A DNA stretch of 64,000 nt, taken from contig JAEYKW010000041.1 of NCBI GenBank assembly GCA_023408075.1, positions 1 through 64,000 on the forward strand, given 5' to 3'. The position numbers and the translations under genes were made by a program. Source of the stretch: Bacillota bacterium (GTDB taxonomy: Bacteria; Bacillota; Clostridia; Christensenellales; SZUA-584). The notes beneath the pieces are model-generated. The model was not told the origin of the DNA, made no database searches, and saw only the letters and a program-made list of their open reading frames with translations. Shown piece by piece: positions 17,143-25,773 of the stretch; positions within the stretch are counted from its first letter, which is position 1, and each line of letters opens with the position of its first letter.

Positions 17143-18180
17143 GTGGGGTTGCAAAAGGTCTATATCGAGCTTGTTTTTCTCGACAATTTTATTGTCAACC
17201 TGCTCGTCATACTGCTCGCGTCGCGGCTTACCAAAACACCGGTCCGGTGGCGAAGGTTCTGTGCGGCGGCGGCGCTGGGCGGTGTGTATGGGTGTATCGC
17301 CGTGGCATTAAGCGGCTGGCCGGAGACGGTGACGGTGAAAATCGCAGCCGGGTTTGCGATGTGCTTCATCGCTTATTTCAGGCGCGGCGAGAGAGGGTTC
17401 TGGAAGAATACCTGCGCGTTCTGGGTGGCTTCGTTCGTGCTCGCGGGCGCGGTGTATGCATGCATGCTGAGCTTTGGCGAGCCCGTGGCCATCGGCGGCG
17501 CGTTTGCGGTGAAAGCGCCTGTGCGCGTGATTCTTCTCGGGCTGCTCTTGGGCGCCGTGCTGACCGATCTGCTGGCGCGCGTGAAACAGCGCGCTCTGCG
17601 GCGCGAGGAGCACGCGGCCCTGCTGACGCTGACGCTGGGGGAAAAGACGGTCACGGTCAAAGCGTTTGCCGATTCAGGCAATCTCGTGCGCGACCCGATA
17701 AACAGGCTGAACGTCATTTTTTTAAGCCGAGCGGTCGCCGGTGAACTGCTGGGCAGCGACCTGATGGAGCTGGTATCAAAGAAGACCCCAAAGCCGACTG
17801 ACCGCCTGCGCATCGTGCCGTGTGCCACTGCGTCGGGGCAGAGGCTTTTTTACGGCATCGAGATCGACAAGGCGGCACTGCCCGGCGCGCCAAAGGGCAT
17901 GAAAGCTGTGGTGTGCCTGTCGCAGCTGCCGATTTCCGGCGGCTTCGGGGCCATTGCGGGCACAGATTTACTGGACGAACTTGCGAAAGGAGCAACATAT
18001 GAGGACGCTGTGGGTACAAAGACTGATTGCCTGGGTGGCGCTGAGGCTGAAGCTGGCGGCGCGGGCGGATTATATCAACGGGAGCGAAGCACTGCCGCCG
18101 CCGCTGACGCGAACGGAGGAGGCGACACTGCTCCGGCTGCTGGGGGAGGGGGACAAATCGGTCAGACGCGTGCTCATTGA
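17143..18180 (+). CDS. spoIIGA: Sigma-E processing peptidase SpoIIGA, 3' end overlapping sigE
   Basis: SpoIIGA is the septal membrane aspartic protease that activates pro-sigma-E. The N-terminal part has about five membrane helices ([19 protein letters not shown] onward), and the soluble part has [11 protein letters not shown] with the catalytic Asp177. The gene directly precedes sigE, as in other spore formers. The frame does not stop before sigE: it runs 182 bases into it and adds an Ala/Gly-rich tail. In another frame a TGA at 18000-18002 would form the ATGA overlap usual in this genome, so a small frameshift near the 3' end (or sequencing error) is likely and the real C-terminus is probably near residue 285. 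Start is GTG 17143 or TTG 17149. Confidence 0.85.
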   Translation: MGLQKVYIELVFLDNFIVNLLVILLASRLTKTPVRWRRFCAAAALGGVYGCIAVALSGWPETVTVKIAAGFAMCFIAYFRRGERGFWKNTCAFWVASFVLAGAVYACMLSFGEPVAIGGAFAVKAPVRVILLGLLLGAVLTDLLARVKQRALRREEHAALLTLTLGEKTVTVKAFADSGNLVRDPINRLNVIFLSRAVAGELLGSDLMELVSKKTPKPTDRLRIVPCATASGQRLFYGIEIDKAALPGAPKGMKAVVCLSQLPISGGFGAIAGTDLLDELAKGATYEDAVGTKTDCLGGAEAEAGGAGGLYQRERSTAAAADANGGGDTAPAAGGGGQIGQTRAH

Positions 18181-18709
18181 GCGCAACTTAAGGCTCGTGG
18201 TGTATATTGCGCGCAAGTTTGAAAACACGGGCATCGGCATTGAAGACCTTGTGTCGATCGGCGCAATCGGGCTCATCAAGGCTGTCAACACGTTCGACGT
18301 GGATAAGAACATCAAGCTTGCGACATACGCCTCGCGCTGCATTGAGAACGAGATACTCATGTATCTGCGGCGCAACGCAAAACTGCGCTATGAGGTGTCG
18401 TTTGATGAGCCGCTCAATGTGGATTGGGATGGCAATGAACTGCTGCTGTCAGACATTCTCGGGACGGAGCCGGATGTCGTCTATACCGAGATTGAGGACG
18501 GTGTGGAGAAAGACCTTATGCAGACGTGCATCGACAAGCTCTGTGCGCGCGAAAAGATGATTATGGAAATGCGCTTCGGGCTCAACGGACAGAAGGAACG
18601 CACGCAAAAGCAGGTGGCCGACTGCCTCGGCATTTCGCAATCGTACATATCGCGGCTCGAAAAGCGCATCATCAAGCAGCTGCGTACCGAAATCAGCAAA
18701 ATCGTATAG
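17999..18709 (+). CDS. sigE: Early mother-cell sporulation sigma factor SigE
   Basis: The 236-residue protein has a hydrophobic pro-sequence ([20 protein letters not shown]), then sigma regions 2-4: [41 protein letters not shown] split across the core-binding and -10 segments, [24 protein letters not shown], and the C-terminal [25 protein letters not shown]. This is the spoIIGB product that starts the mother-cell programme and later turns on sigK. ATG 17999 is 6 bases after AAAGGAG. It follows its processing protease spoIIGA and is closed by a terminator at 18740. Confidence 0.96.
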   Translation: MRTLWVQRLIAWVALRLKLAARADYINGSEALPPPLTRTEEATLLRLLGEGDKSVRRVLIERNLRLVVYIARKFENTGIGIEDLVSIGAIGLIKAVNTFDVDKNIKLATYASRCIENEILMYLRRNAKLRYEVSFDEPLNVDWDGNELLLSDILGTEPDVVYTEIEDGVEKDLMQTCIDKLCAREKMIMEMRFGLNGQKERTQKQVADCLGISQSYISRLEKRIIKQLRTEISKIV

Positions 18710-18739
18710 TATAGCTCCTATGCGCTGATATATATGAAT

Positions 18740-18760
18740 GCCCCGATGACGGGGCTTTTT
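18740..18760 (+). terminator. Rho-independent terminator after sigE
   Basis: GCCCCG (18740-18745), ATGA loop, CGGGGC (18750-18755), then TTTTT. Confidence 0.85.
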
Positions 18761-18826
18761 CATATGGACTTGCATTCGGGGAAAAAGGGTTTATACTATG
18801 ATCAAACCGAATCGGAGGATAAGGAT

Positions 18827-19429
18827 ATGCAAAAAAGCTTTTGGGACGCCGTGAAAGCGCGGCGCAGCATATACGGGCTCAGCAGTGAAAAGATTGTGCC
18901 GAATGAGCGGATTACTGAGATTGTACGCAATGCGGTGAAGCACGTGCCGTCACCGTATAACTCGCAGAGCACACGGGCTATCGTGTTGTTTGATGACGCG
19001 CATAAAGCCTTCTGGCAATTGGCGCTCGATGAACTGAAAAAGGTGACGCCGCCCGACCGCTTTCCTGCGACGCAAAGCAAGGTGGAGGGGTCGTTTGCGT
19101 CAGGCTACGGTACGGTGCTTTATTTTATCGACAAAGGCTCGGTGGATGAGCTGGCGGCAAGCTTCCCGCTGTACGCGGATAACTTCAAGCTGTGGTCGCA
19201 GCATTCATGCGCGATGCACCAGTTTGTGATCTGGACGGCGCTCGAAGCCGAAGGGCTCGGCGCGTCGCTGCAGCATTACAGCCCGCTTGTGGACGAAGCG
19301 GTGCGCAAAAAATGGAGCGTGCCGGCTAAGTGGCGGATGGTCGCGCAGATGCCGTTTGGCAAGCCCATCGAGCTGCCCGGTGAAAAAGAATTCAAAAGCC
19401 TTGACGAGCGGGTGTGGATATTCGAATAG
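18827..19429 (+). CDS. Nitroreductase-family oxidoreductase
   Basis: The 200-residue product begins MQKSFWDAVKARRSIYGLS, with the FMN-binding RRS motif, then HVPSPYNSQSTRAIVLFDD, and a C-terminal LGASLQHYSPLVDEAVRKKW. It belongs to the group of nitroreductase-like proteins related to fatty-acid repression mutant proteins (HBN1/Frm2-like). These are FMN enzymes reducing nitro or quinone compounds with NAD(P)H; the substrate is not known. The ATG at 18827 has AAGGA/GGAG boxes upstream; the longer frame to 18734 overlaps the sigE terminator and is rejected. A terminator follows at 19439. Confidence 0.85.
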   Translation: MQKSFWDAVKARRSIYGLSSEKIVPNERITEIVRNAVKHVPSPYNSQSTRAIVLFDDAHKAFWQLALDELKKVTPPDRFPATQSKVEGSFASGYGTVLYFIDKGSVDELAASFPLYADNFKLWSQHSCAMHQFVIWTALEAEGLGASLQHYSPLVDEAVRKKWSVPAKWRMVAQMPFGKPIELPGEKEFKSLDERVWIFE

Positions 19430-19438
19430 CATTGAAAG

Positions 19439-19462
19439 AGCGGCATATCAGCCGCTTTTTTT
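19439..19462 (+). terminator. Rho-independent terminator
   Basis: AGCGGC (19439-19444), ATATCA loop, GCCGCT (19451-19456) followed by a T run. Confidence 0.85.
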
Positions 19463-19543
19463 ATCCGAAAAAATGAGCTTTCGCCATGCGACATTGGCCG
19501 CTGATATTGCATAAAATAATTTGTAAACAAATTTTGACCTTCC

Positions 19544-19572
19544 TTGACTTATGGGGGGTAAAGTGGTATAAA
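19544..19572 (+). promoter_or_regulatory. Sigma-A promoter of hsp20
   Basis: TTGACT (19544-19549) and TATAAA (19567-19572) are separated by 17 bp. Transcription would start near 19579, just before the CIRCE operator. Confidence 0.8.
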
Positions 19573-19586
19573 TAAATCATAAAGAG

Positions 19587-19613
19587 TTAGCACTCACGGG
19601 GCGAGAGTGCTAA
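19587..19613 (+). promoter_or_regulatory. CIRCE operator (HrcA binding site)
   Basis: A perfect CIRCE: TTAGCACTC (19587-19595), 9-base spacer, GAGTGCTAA (19605-19613). It lies between the promoter and the hsp20 start, so the heat-shock repressor HrcA should control this gene. Confidence 0.95.
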
Positions 19614-19658
19614 AGTGATAAAAAATATGCTGTTGAAATCGAAGAAAAGGAGTTGATT

Positions 19659-20105
19659 ATGATGGCAAATTTGATACCCGTAAACAGAAGAAACAGAAGC
19701 GTTGCGCCCACGGGCTTTGATGATTTTTACAACATGCTGGACGATTTCTTTACAGACCCGTGGCTGACGGGACGGCGCACGGGTGAGGCGTTTAAGATTG
19801 ACGTGCAGCAAACGGACAACGCGTACATGATTGAGGCGGAGCTGCCGGGCGTGAGCAAGGACGAGGTCAGCCTCGAGATGGACGACGGAACGCTTCGCAT
19901 CTCGGTGAACCGCGAAGAGAGCAAGGACGAGGAGACGAAAAATTACATCCACCGCGAGAGACGCTACAGTTCGATGAGCCGCGCGTTATACCTTGCGGAC
20001 GCGGAAGCGGACGGCATTGCAGCCAAGCTCGACGGCGGTATCTTAAGGGTGAGCGTACCGCGTCAGAAAAACGCGGAGAGCACGCGCCGCATTGAGATAC
20101 AATAA
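19659..20105 (+). CDS. hsp20: Small heat-shock protein, Hsp20/alpha-crystallin family
   Basis: The 148-residue protein has an N-terminal arm (MMANLIPVNRRNRS..FDDFYNMLDDFF) and an alpha-crystallin domain (about residues 40-140: IDVQQTDNAYMIEAELPGVSKDEVSLEM, DGTLRISVNRE, GGILRVSVPRQ). It binds unfolding proteins as an ATP-independent holdase. AAGGAG (19647-19652) precedes the two adjacent ATGs at 19659 and 19662. It is a single-gene unit with its own promoter, a perfect CIRCE and a terminator. Confidence 0.95.
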   Translation: MMANLIPVNRRNRSVAPTGFDDFYNMLDDFFTDPWLTGRRTGEAFKIDVQQTDNAYMIEAELPGVSKDEVSLEMDDGTLRISVNREESKDEETKNYIHRERRYSSMSRALYLADAEADGIAAKLDGGILRVSVPRQKNAESTRRIEIQ

Positions 20106-20123
20106 CATGAACAATAAACACAA

Positions 20124-20156
20124 AGCGCACTGACAGCCCCGCAGTGCGCTTTTTAT
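20124..20156 (+). terminator. Rho-independent terminator after hsp20
   Basis: AGCGCACTG (20124-20132) pairs with CAGTGCGCT (20142-20150), followed by TTTTTAT. Confidence 0.9.
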
Positions 20157-20282
20157 AATTGGACGGCAGCTTCCTTGATATTTTAATGGGCCGATTTCGC
20201 AATATAGATTGACTCTGCTTAAATGTTACAGGACAGATGCGTTCGTCACTTTATTTCTCAGTATGACACAAAAGTAACTATT

Positions 20283-20880
20283 CGGTCATTCTGAACGGAG
20301 CGAAGCGGAGTGAAAAATCTGTTAATCTGCAACTGCGCCATTGAATCAATCAATGGATAAATTAGCATCTTGCGGTTCATTTTGTTGGTTTGTTCGTTAT
20401 AGCGGCATATTTCAATACGTTCGTCGCTATGCTCCTCAGCATGACAGAAAAGCTGCGGTTGCGGTCATTCTGAACGGAGCGAAGCGGAGTGAAGAATCTG
20501 TTAATCTGTAACTGTGCCATTGAATCAATCAATGGATAAATTAGCACCTTGCGGTTCATTTTGTTGGTTTGTTCGTCATAGTGACATATTTCAGATACGT
20601 TCGTCGCTGCGTTCCTCAGTATGACAGAAAAGCTACGGTTGAGGTCATTCTGAACGGAGCGAAGCGAGTGAAGAATCTGGTAATCTGCAACTGCGCCATT
20701 GAATCAATCAATGGATAAATTAGCACCTTGCGGTTCATTTTGTTGGTTTGTTCGTTATAGCGGCATATTTCAGATACGTTCGTCGCTATGCTCCTCAGTA
20801 TGACAGGAAAGCTGCGGTTGCGGTCATTCTGAAGCCGCGAGCGGCTGAGTAGCAAAGCTTGAATAGAATCTGTTGCTCTG
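20283..20880. repeat. Tandem repeat of a 179-180 bp unit, three copies plus a partial fourth
   Basis: Units start with GGTCATTCTGAACGGAGCG at 20283, 20462, 20642 and (diverging) 20821. Each unit contains GTCATTCTGAACGGAGCGAA, then a conserved segment CCATTGAATCAATCAATGG (an inverted repeat), then TCGTCGC..CTCCTCAG.ATGACA. A truncated end of the same unit lies at about 20235-20275. Short frames inside are not genes. The 896 bases 20106-21001 hold only the hsp20 terminator and this array. Related GTCAT-type elements recur near 29390 and 40510. Confidence 0.9.
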
Positions 20881-21001
20881 CTACACAGGTAAAGGAAAAA
20901 GCCATTGAACCATTTATCGATATTTACAGTCAATTTACCATTAAGCATTCTTTATATTACGAACTGCTGTGGTATAATATGGGCAAGGGAGGGTTTGTCC
21001 T

Positions 21002-22387
21002 ATGGCTATTGAATACGCATGCATCGTGCCGCACCCGCCGCTCATTGTACCGGCGGTCGGCAGGGGAAAAGAAAGCAAAATCGCCGCCACGACGGAAAGC
21101 TATCATAAGATTGCCAAAGAGATCGCGCGCATTAAGCCCGAAACCATCGTGGTCGCGTCTCCGCATTCGGTGATGTACGGCGACTATATCCATATTTCTC
21201 CCGGCAAATCGGCGGAGGGCGGCTTCGATCACTTCGGCGCGCCGCATGAACGCTTTGATAAAACATACGACACCGAATTTGTGAGCACGCTTTCGGATAT
21301 CGTATTCGATAAAAACATACACGCGGGAACGCTCGGCGAGCGGGACCCGGAGCTAGATCACGGCACGATGGTGCCGCTTTACTTCATCGACCAGTATTAT
21401 CAAAACTACCGCCTTGTGCGCATGTCGATATCGGGGCTGTCGTATGTGGAGCATTACCGTTTCGGCATCTGCGTGGCGGAGGCGGCGCAGCGGCTCGGGC
21501 GCAAAACCGTGTTCATCGCGAGCGGCGACCTTTCGCACAAGCTCATGAAAACAGGCCCGTATGGCTTTGCCGCCGAAGGCCCCGAGTTCGACGCGCAGGT
21601 GACGGCGGCGATGCGCGCGGGAGACTTCGGGCGGTTCTTCGAATTTGCCGAGTCGTTCACCGAGGCGGCGGCGGAATGCGGCCTGCGTTCGTTCATCGTG
21701 ATGGCGGGCGCGCTCGACGGCCTTGCCGTGAAGCCCACGGTATCTTCGTACGAAGGCCCGTTCGGCGTGGGTTACGGCATCTGCGGCTACAAAATCGGCG
21801 AAGCGGATGAGAGCCGCCGATTTGCGGACATCTATGAAGCCAAACAGAAGGAGCTGCTTGCCGATATGAAGGAGAACGAAGACGCTTATGTGAAGCTCGC
21901 GCGGCTGTCTCTCGAAACATATGTGACGACCGGCAAGCGCGCGAAGCTGCCCAAGGGATTGCCGAAGGACATGACGGGCAGTCAGGCGGGCGTGTTTGTG
22001 TCGCTCAAGAAAAACGGGCGGCTGCGCGGCTGCATCGGCACGATTGAGCCGACGGCGGAGTCGATTGCCGAAGAAATATTGCGCAACGCGGTCAGCGCGG
22101 GTACGGGTGACCCGCGGTTTGACCCGGTCACGCAGGATGAACTCGCTTCGCTTGTTTACAGTGTGGATGTGCTTGGGCAGGCCGAGCCCGCGCCGTCGAT
22201 GGAAGACCTCGATGTGCAGCGTTACGGCGTGATCGTCACCAAAGGGTATAAACGCGGCTTGCTGCTGCCGAACCTTGAAGGCGTCAATACGCCCGAAGAG
22301 CAAGTGAACATCGCGCTGCAAAAGGGAGGCATACTGCGCAACGACAAATACACGATGGAACGCTTCGAGGTGGTAAGACACAAATGA
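21002..22387 (+). CDS. AmmeMemoRadiSam system fusion: Memo-like dioxygenase-fold domain plus AMMECR1 domain
   Basis: The 461-residue protein is a two-domain fusion. Residues 1-270 resemble the Memo/class III extradiol dioxygenase (LigB) fold: YACIVPHPPLIVPAVG, VVASPHSVMYGDY, LDHGTMVPLYFI and FIASGDLSHKL carry the expected His/Asp residues. Residues about 285-460 are AMMECR1 (YVKLARLSLETYVTTGK, GVFVSLKKNGRLRGCIGTIEPT, LASLVYSVDVL). The next gene encodes the radical SAM partner and overlaps by ATGA (22384). The trio is recognised by genome context, but its reaction is not established in my knowledge. An SD GGGAGG precedes the ATG. Confidence 0.92.
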   Translation: MAIEYACIVPHPPLIVPAVGRGKESKIAATTESYHKIAKEIARIKPETIVVASPHSVMYGDYIHISPGKSAEGGFDHFGAPHERFDKTYDTEFVSTLSDIVFDKNIHAGTLGERDPELDHGTMVPLYFIDQYYQNYRLVRMSISGLSYVEHYRFGICVAEAAQRLGRKTVFIASGDLSHKLMKTGPYGFAAEGPEFDAQVTAAMRAGDFGRFFEFAESFTEAAAECGLRSFIVMAGALDGLAVKPTVSSYEGPFGVGYGICGYKIGEADESRRFADIYEAKQKELLADMKENEDAYVKLARLSLETYVTTGKRAKLPKGLPKDMTGSQAGVFVSLKKNGRLRGCIGTIEPTAESIAEEILRNAVSAGTGDPRFDPVTQDELASLVYSVDVLGQAEPAPSMEDLDVQRYGVIVTKGYKRGLLLPNLEGVNTPEEQVNIALQKGGILRNDKYTMERFEVVRHK

Positions 22388-23205
22388 GCAAGCTTCTCTG
22401 CGGCATATGCCCGCAAAACTGCATGCTGGAGGATGGGCAGACGGGCTTTTGCCGCGCGCGCACGCGTTACGGCGACGAGATACGCGCGAACAACTACGGA
22501 CGCATCACGTCGATGGCGCTCGATCCAATAGAAAAAAAGCCGCTGCGTCGCTTTCATCCCGGCAGTATGATATTCTCTGTGGGCAGCTACGGCTGCAACA
22601 TGAGCTGCCCCTTTTGCCAGAACCATGTGATTTCGATGGCGGACGACAGCTACGACACCGTCACGCTGCTGCCCGATATGCTGTGCAAAAAAGCGCTTGG
22701 CATACCCGACAATATCGGCGTGGCCTTTACGTATAACGAGCCGCTCATCGGCTATGAATACGTGCGCGACAGCGCCGAATTGCTCAAAAAGAATGGCCTG
22801 AAAACGGTGCTCGTGACGAACGGTTATATCAACGAGGAGCCGATGGACAAGCTGCTCCCGCTTATCGACGCGATGAATATCGATTTAAAAGCGTTCACCG
22901 AGCGCTATTATGAAAAGCTCAAAGCTCATCTCGAACCCGTGAAGCGGACAATCGCGCTTTGCGCGCCGCGCTGCCACGTGGAGGTCACAACGCTGATTCT
23001 GCCGGGCTACAACGACAGCGAGGAGGAGATGCGGCAGCTGTCGTCTTGGCTCGCGAGCGTCGATGATCAAATACCGCTGCATATATCCCGTTTCTTCCCG
23101 AGCTATCGCGTGCAGAATATTGATGCAACGCCCGTGGAAACGATCAAAAATCTTGCCGCCATCGCGCGTGAGTCGCTTGCTTACGTGTATACGGGTAACT
23201 GCTGA
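22384..23205 (+). CDS. AmmeMemoRadiSam system radical SAM enzyme
   Basis: The 273-residue protein starts MSKLLCGICPQNCMLEDGQTGFCRAR, a Cys-rich segment typical of this and PFL-activase-like families, and has the radical SAM motif in GSYGCNMSCPFCQNH (CX3CX2C, binding a 4Fe-4S cluster). Further SAM landmarks are FTYNEPLIGYEYV and VLVTNGYINEEPM. It would generate a 5'-deoxyadenosyl radical to modify a substrate together with the coupled Memo-AMMECR1 protein. The C-terminus ends at YVYTGNC, shorter than homologues that continue with a CPxC motif; either a short form or a truncation. Confidence 0.92.
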   Translation: MSKLLCGICPQNCMLEDGQTGFCRARTRYGDEIRANNYGRITSMALDPIEKKPLRRFHPGSMIFSVGSYGCNMSCPFCQNHVISMADDSYDTVTLLPDMLCKKALGIPDNIGVAFTYNEPLIGYEYVRDSAELLKKNGLKTVLVTNGYINEEPMDKLLPLIDAMNIDLKAFTERYYEKLKAHLEPVKRTIALCAPRCHVEVTTLILPGYNDSEEEMRQLSSWLASVDDQIPLHISRFFPSYRVQNIDATPVETIKNLAAIARESLAYVYTGNC

Positions 23206-23319
23206 AACACATACAAGTCAACAAATCGCTGTGCCGGTCCGGATTGCTTGGCGGATGGCAGCACCTTAATAAACAAACACGTCATATCTATTGAATTGAC
23301 AAGTCATCACCGATGCCTT

Positions 23320-24264
23320 TTACGCCAATGGCTGGGCTGCCAGCGCGCCGCAAATAATGGCCTGCTCCATCACCGTCGCGGCAGCGGTGCCCACGATCGT
23401 TACGACAGCGTCGCGGGTCATGTTGCTCGTCTTGGTGCCCAGTGCGAGGCAGAAAACCGTATCGCCGTCCCATTGCGTATGGTTGGGAGAAATGGCTCTG
23501 GCCATTCCGTCGTCGGCGAGTCGCGCCACGCGGTTGGCTTCGGCCTTGCTCAAAAGCTCCGTTGTGGCCACGACGGCTATCGTCGTGCTCCGGTAATACA
23601 GCGGAGACGGTACGCCGTTCAGCATCGCTTTTGTCTGGTTCACAAAGCTTCCGTCCGTATTCAGCGCGCCCGCGACGATATGCCCGTTATCCCAAATGTC
23701 GCCGAGCGCGTTGACCACCGCCAATGCCGCCACCGTGGGGCCGCCCGGAATGTGCAAAGAGGCGGTTCCCAGCCCCCCCTTCATCGGTTTGCCGTATATT
23801 TTCCCTATCGTCGCTCCCGCTCCGGCACCCACGCTTCCTTCGGCAACGGGGCCGGGGCCTGCCGACCGGCACGCGGCGTAGGCCGTGGCTTCAGTCGGCG
23901 CGGTGCCTTTGGAGTAAAGAAGATCGAATATGACGGCTGCCGGTACGAGAGGAACCTGATCAAAACCTTGCTCCGTGATCCAGCGCATCACGCCGCCCGC
24001 AGCCGGCAGGCCGAAGAAGCTGCCGCCGGTGAGCAGCAGGCCATATACGGGATATTCCGATTCGCCGGAATGCAGTATATCCGTATTCATCGTGCCGGGG
24101 CTGCCTCCGCCCACGTAGACACCTAGAACCGCGCCCTTGGGGCAGAGTATCACCGTGCACCCTGTGAGGCCGCCTGCATCCTCGGCATGGCCGACCAGTA
24201 TGCCCGGAACATCCGTGAGACCGCCTCCGTTTGCTGTTTCTATACAATTAACTTTTTTTTGCAT
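23320..24264 (-). CDS. P1 (DmpA/NylC-like) self-processing aminopeptidase
   Basis: The 314-residue protein matches the DmpA/P1 family of N-terminal nucleophile hydrolases: LTDVPGILVGHAEDAGGLTGCTVILCPKGAVLGVYVGGGSPGT split over two conserved strands, GLLLTGGSFFGLPAAGGVMRW, GAGAGATIGKI, GGLGTAS, and STTIAVVATTELLSKAEANRVA. Cleavage before the Thr of STTIAVVAT (Thr227) would free the catalytic N-terminus. Substrates are peptides or cyclic amides. I start at ATG 24264 (MQKKVNC); a GTG at 24282 is possible. It is divergent from the thiamine operon, and no shared regulation is seen. Confidence 0.87.
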   Translation of the reverse strand: MQKKVNCIETANGGGLTDVPGILVGHAEDAGGLTGCTVILCPKGAVLGVYVGGGSPGTMNTDILHSGESEYPVYGLLLTGGSFFGLPAAGGVMRWITEQGFDQVPLVPAAVIFDLLYSKGTAPTEATAYAACRSAGPGPVAEGSVGAGAGATIGKIYGKPMKGGLGTASLHIPGGPTVAALAVVNALGDIWDNGHIVAGALNTDGSFVNQTKAMLNGVPSPLYYRSTTIAVVATTELLSKAEANRVARLADDGMARAISPNHTQWDGDTVFCLALGTKTSNMTRDAVVTIVGTAAATVMEQAIICGALAAQPLA

Positions 24265-24431
24265 GTTAACCGATCCAATCACAATAATCTATCTATGCTT
24301 AGACTATGTACGAAAGTAACATGCGGTGTTCAATGAATAAAACTCATACCAATGCGGAAGAAAATTTCTCTCAAGCGCTGCTTGACAAAGCGACAGCTAA
24401 GTGATATAAATGGCACAAATAAAAAATATGA

Positions 24432-24517
24432 AACAGGGGAGCTTGTTAAGCAGGCTGAGAGGAAGTCATCAACTTCGACCCTTACACCTGATGTGGATAA
24501 TGCCACCGTAGGAAGTC
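24432..24517 (+). promoter_or_regulatory. TPP riboswitch (THI element)
   Basis: The conserved blocks occur in order: GGGGAGC, GCTGAGA, GACCCTT, ACCTGAT, GGATAATGCCA and GTAGGAAG. Thiamine pyrophosphate binding here should control the downstream operon (cytX-thiM-thiE/HAD-thiD). The 333-base gap 24265-24597 is accounted for by this element and the terminator at 24538. Confidence 0.97.
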
Positions 24518-24537
24518 AGAGAGATTTGCTTTTCACG

Positions 24538-24568
24538 CGGAGTATGCCATCGGTGTTCTCCGTTTTTT
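24538..24568 (+). terminator. Riboswitch-controlled intrinsic terminator
   Basis: CGGAG (24538-24542) pairs with CTCCG (24558-24562), with a small inner CC/GG pairing, and is followed by TTTTTT. It lies 21 bases after the aptamer and 30 before the first start codon, so TPP binding would favour premature termination. Confidence 0.8.
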
Positions 24569-24597
24569 GTTGCTCTGTTTTAAGAAAAGAGGTTGCA

Positions 24598-25773
24598 TTG
24601 GAACAAACAAAAACATCGGTTTTCTCAAACGGGCTTATCTGGTTCGGCGCGGCAGTATCCATCGCGGAAATTCTGACCGGTACGATGGTTGCGCCGCTCG
24701 GCTTGGGAACCGGTCTGCTGGCGATTGTGATCGGCCACAGTATCGGCTGCATTGTGCTTTATCTTGCGGGCCTGATTGGCGCGAACACGCAGAAAAGCGC
24801 GATGGAGACCGTGAAAATGTCATTCGGGCAGAAGGGGTCGCTGCTGTTTTCCTCACTGAACGTGCTGCAGCTCGTCGGCTGGACGGCCGTCATGATCGTC
24901 AGCGGGGCCGCCGCAGCCGGCTCCATACAAAACATCGGCGGAGACTGGGCTTGGTGCCTCGTCATCGGCGCGCTGATTATACTCTGGCTTCTTGTCGGGC
25001 TCAAGAATTTGAGCAAGCTCAATATTGTGGCGATGGGCGCTTTGTTCGTACTCACCGTTGTGATGAGTACGGTTATTTTCAAGAGCCAAGCCGGTGTCAC
25101 GGTGGACGCGGGCGTCAATTTTGGCACGGCTGTTGAGCTGTCGGCGACTATGCCGCTGTCATGGCTGCCGTTGATTTCGGATTATACCCGGGTGGCGGCC
25201 AAACCGAAAAAGGCCACGGCGGTTAGCGCTGCTGTCTACTTTTTTGCGAGCTGCTGGATGTACGCGATTGGCATGGGCGCAGCCCTGTTCACCGGGGAAA
25301 GCGATGTGGCCAAAATCATGCTGAGCGCGGGCCTTGGCATCGTCGGCCTCGTCATCGTGATATTTTCGACCGTCACCACCACATTTCTCGATGTGTATTC
25401 TGCGGGCGTCAGCAGTGAAAGCATATCTGGCAAACTGAGGGGAAAGCCTATGGCCATAGCCGTCTGCGTCATCGGTACGGGTCTTGCCATATTCACGCCC
25501 ACGGCGCAGTTTGAGAATTTTCTGTATTTCATCGGCTCGGTGTTCGCGCCCATGACGGCCATTCTGATCACCGACTACTTTATACTGAAGAAAGACCGTT
25601 CCGCAAACAGCTTCGACGCGGTCAATCTTGTGATTTGGGCCGTCGGGTTCGTGATATACCGCTTGTCCATGTCTGTGAATACGCCTGTCGGGTACACGTT
25701 GCCCGTCATGGTGATCACTGCGGCGATATGCTTTGTCGTCATTAAAGTGATTAAAGGAGAGAAAAATGCTTAA
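24598..25773 (+). CDS. cytX: Hydroxymethylpyrimidine transporter CytX (NCS1 permease family)
   Basis: The 391-residue protein has about 12 membrane helices and NCS1 features (GLIWFGAAVSIAEILTGTMVAPLGL at the N-terminus, MPLSWLPLISDYTRVA, FTPTAQFENFLYFIGSVFAPMTAILITDYF in the second half). CytX-type permeases import the thiamine precursor HMP and are found under TPP riboswitches, as here. I start at TTG 24598 with AGAGG upstream; the open frame further upstream runs through the riboswitch and terminator and cannot be coding. The 3' end overlaps thiM by 8 bases. Confidence 0.9.
   Translation: MEQTKTSVFSNGLIWFGAAVSIAEILTGTMVAPLGLGTGLLAIVIGHSIGCIVLYLAGLIGANTQKSAMETVKMSFGQKGSLLFSSLNVLQLVGWTAVMIVSGAAAAGSIQNIGGDWAWCLVIGALIILWLLVGLKNLSKLNIVAMGALFVLTVVMSTVIFKSQAGVTVDAGVNFGTAVELSATMPLSWLPLISDYTRVAAKPKKATAVSAAVYFFASCWMYAIGMGAALFTGESDVAKIMLSAGLGIVGLVIVIFSTVTTTFLDVYSAGVSSESISGKLRGKPMAIAVCVIGTGLAIFTPTAQFENFLYFIGSVFAPMTAILITDYFILKKDRSANSFDAVNLVIWAVGFVIYRLSMSVNTPVGYTLPVMVITAAICFVVIKVIKGEKNA

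Noticed and set aside
20283..20880. Possible CRISPR or rRNA/tRNA cluster
   Set aside because: Long 179-bp units without spacers; no RNA gene features.
23248..24126. A 292-codon plus-strand frame opposite the P1 peptidase
   Set aside because: Low-complexity Arg/His-rich translation antisense to a well-supported gene.
24352..24597. N-terminal extension of CytX
   Set aside because: It would be encoded by the riboswitch and terminator; no homology.
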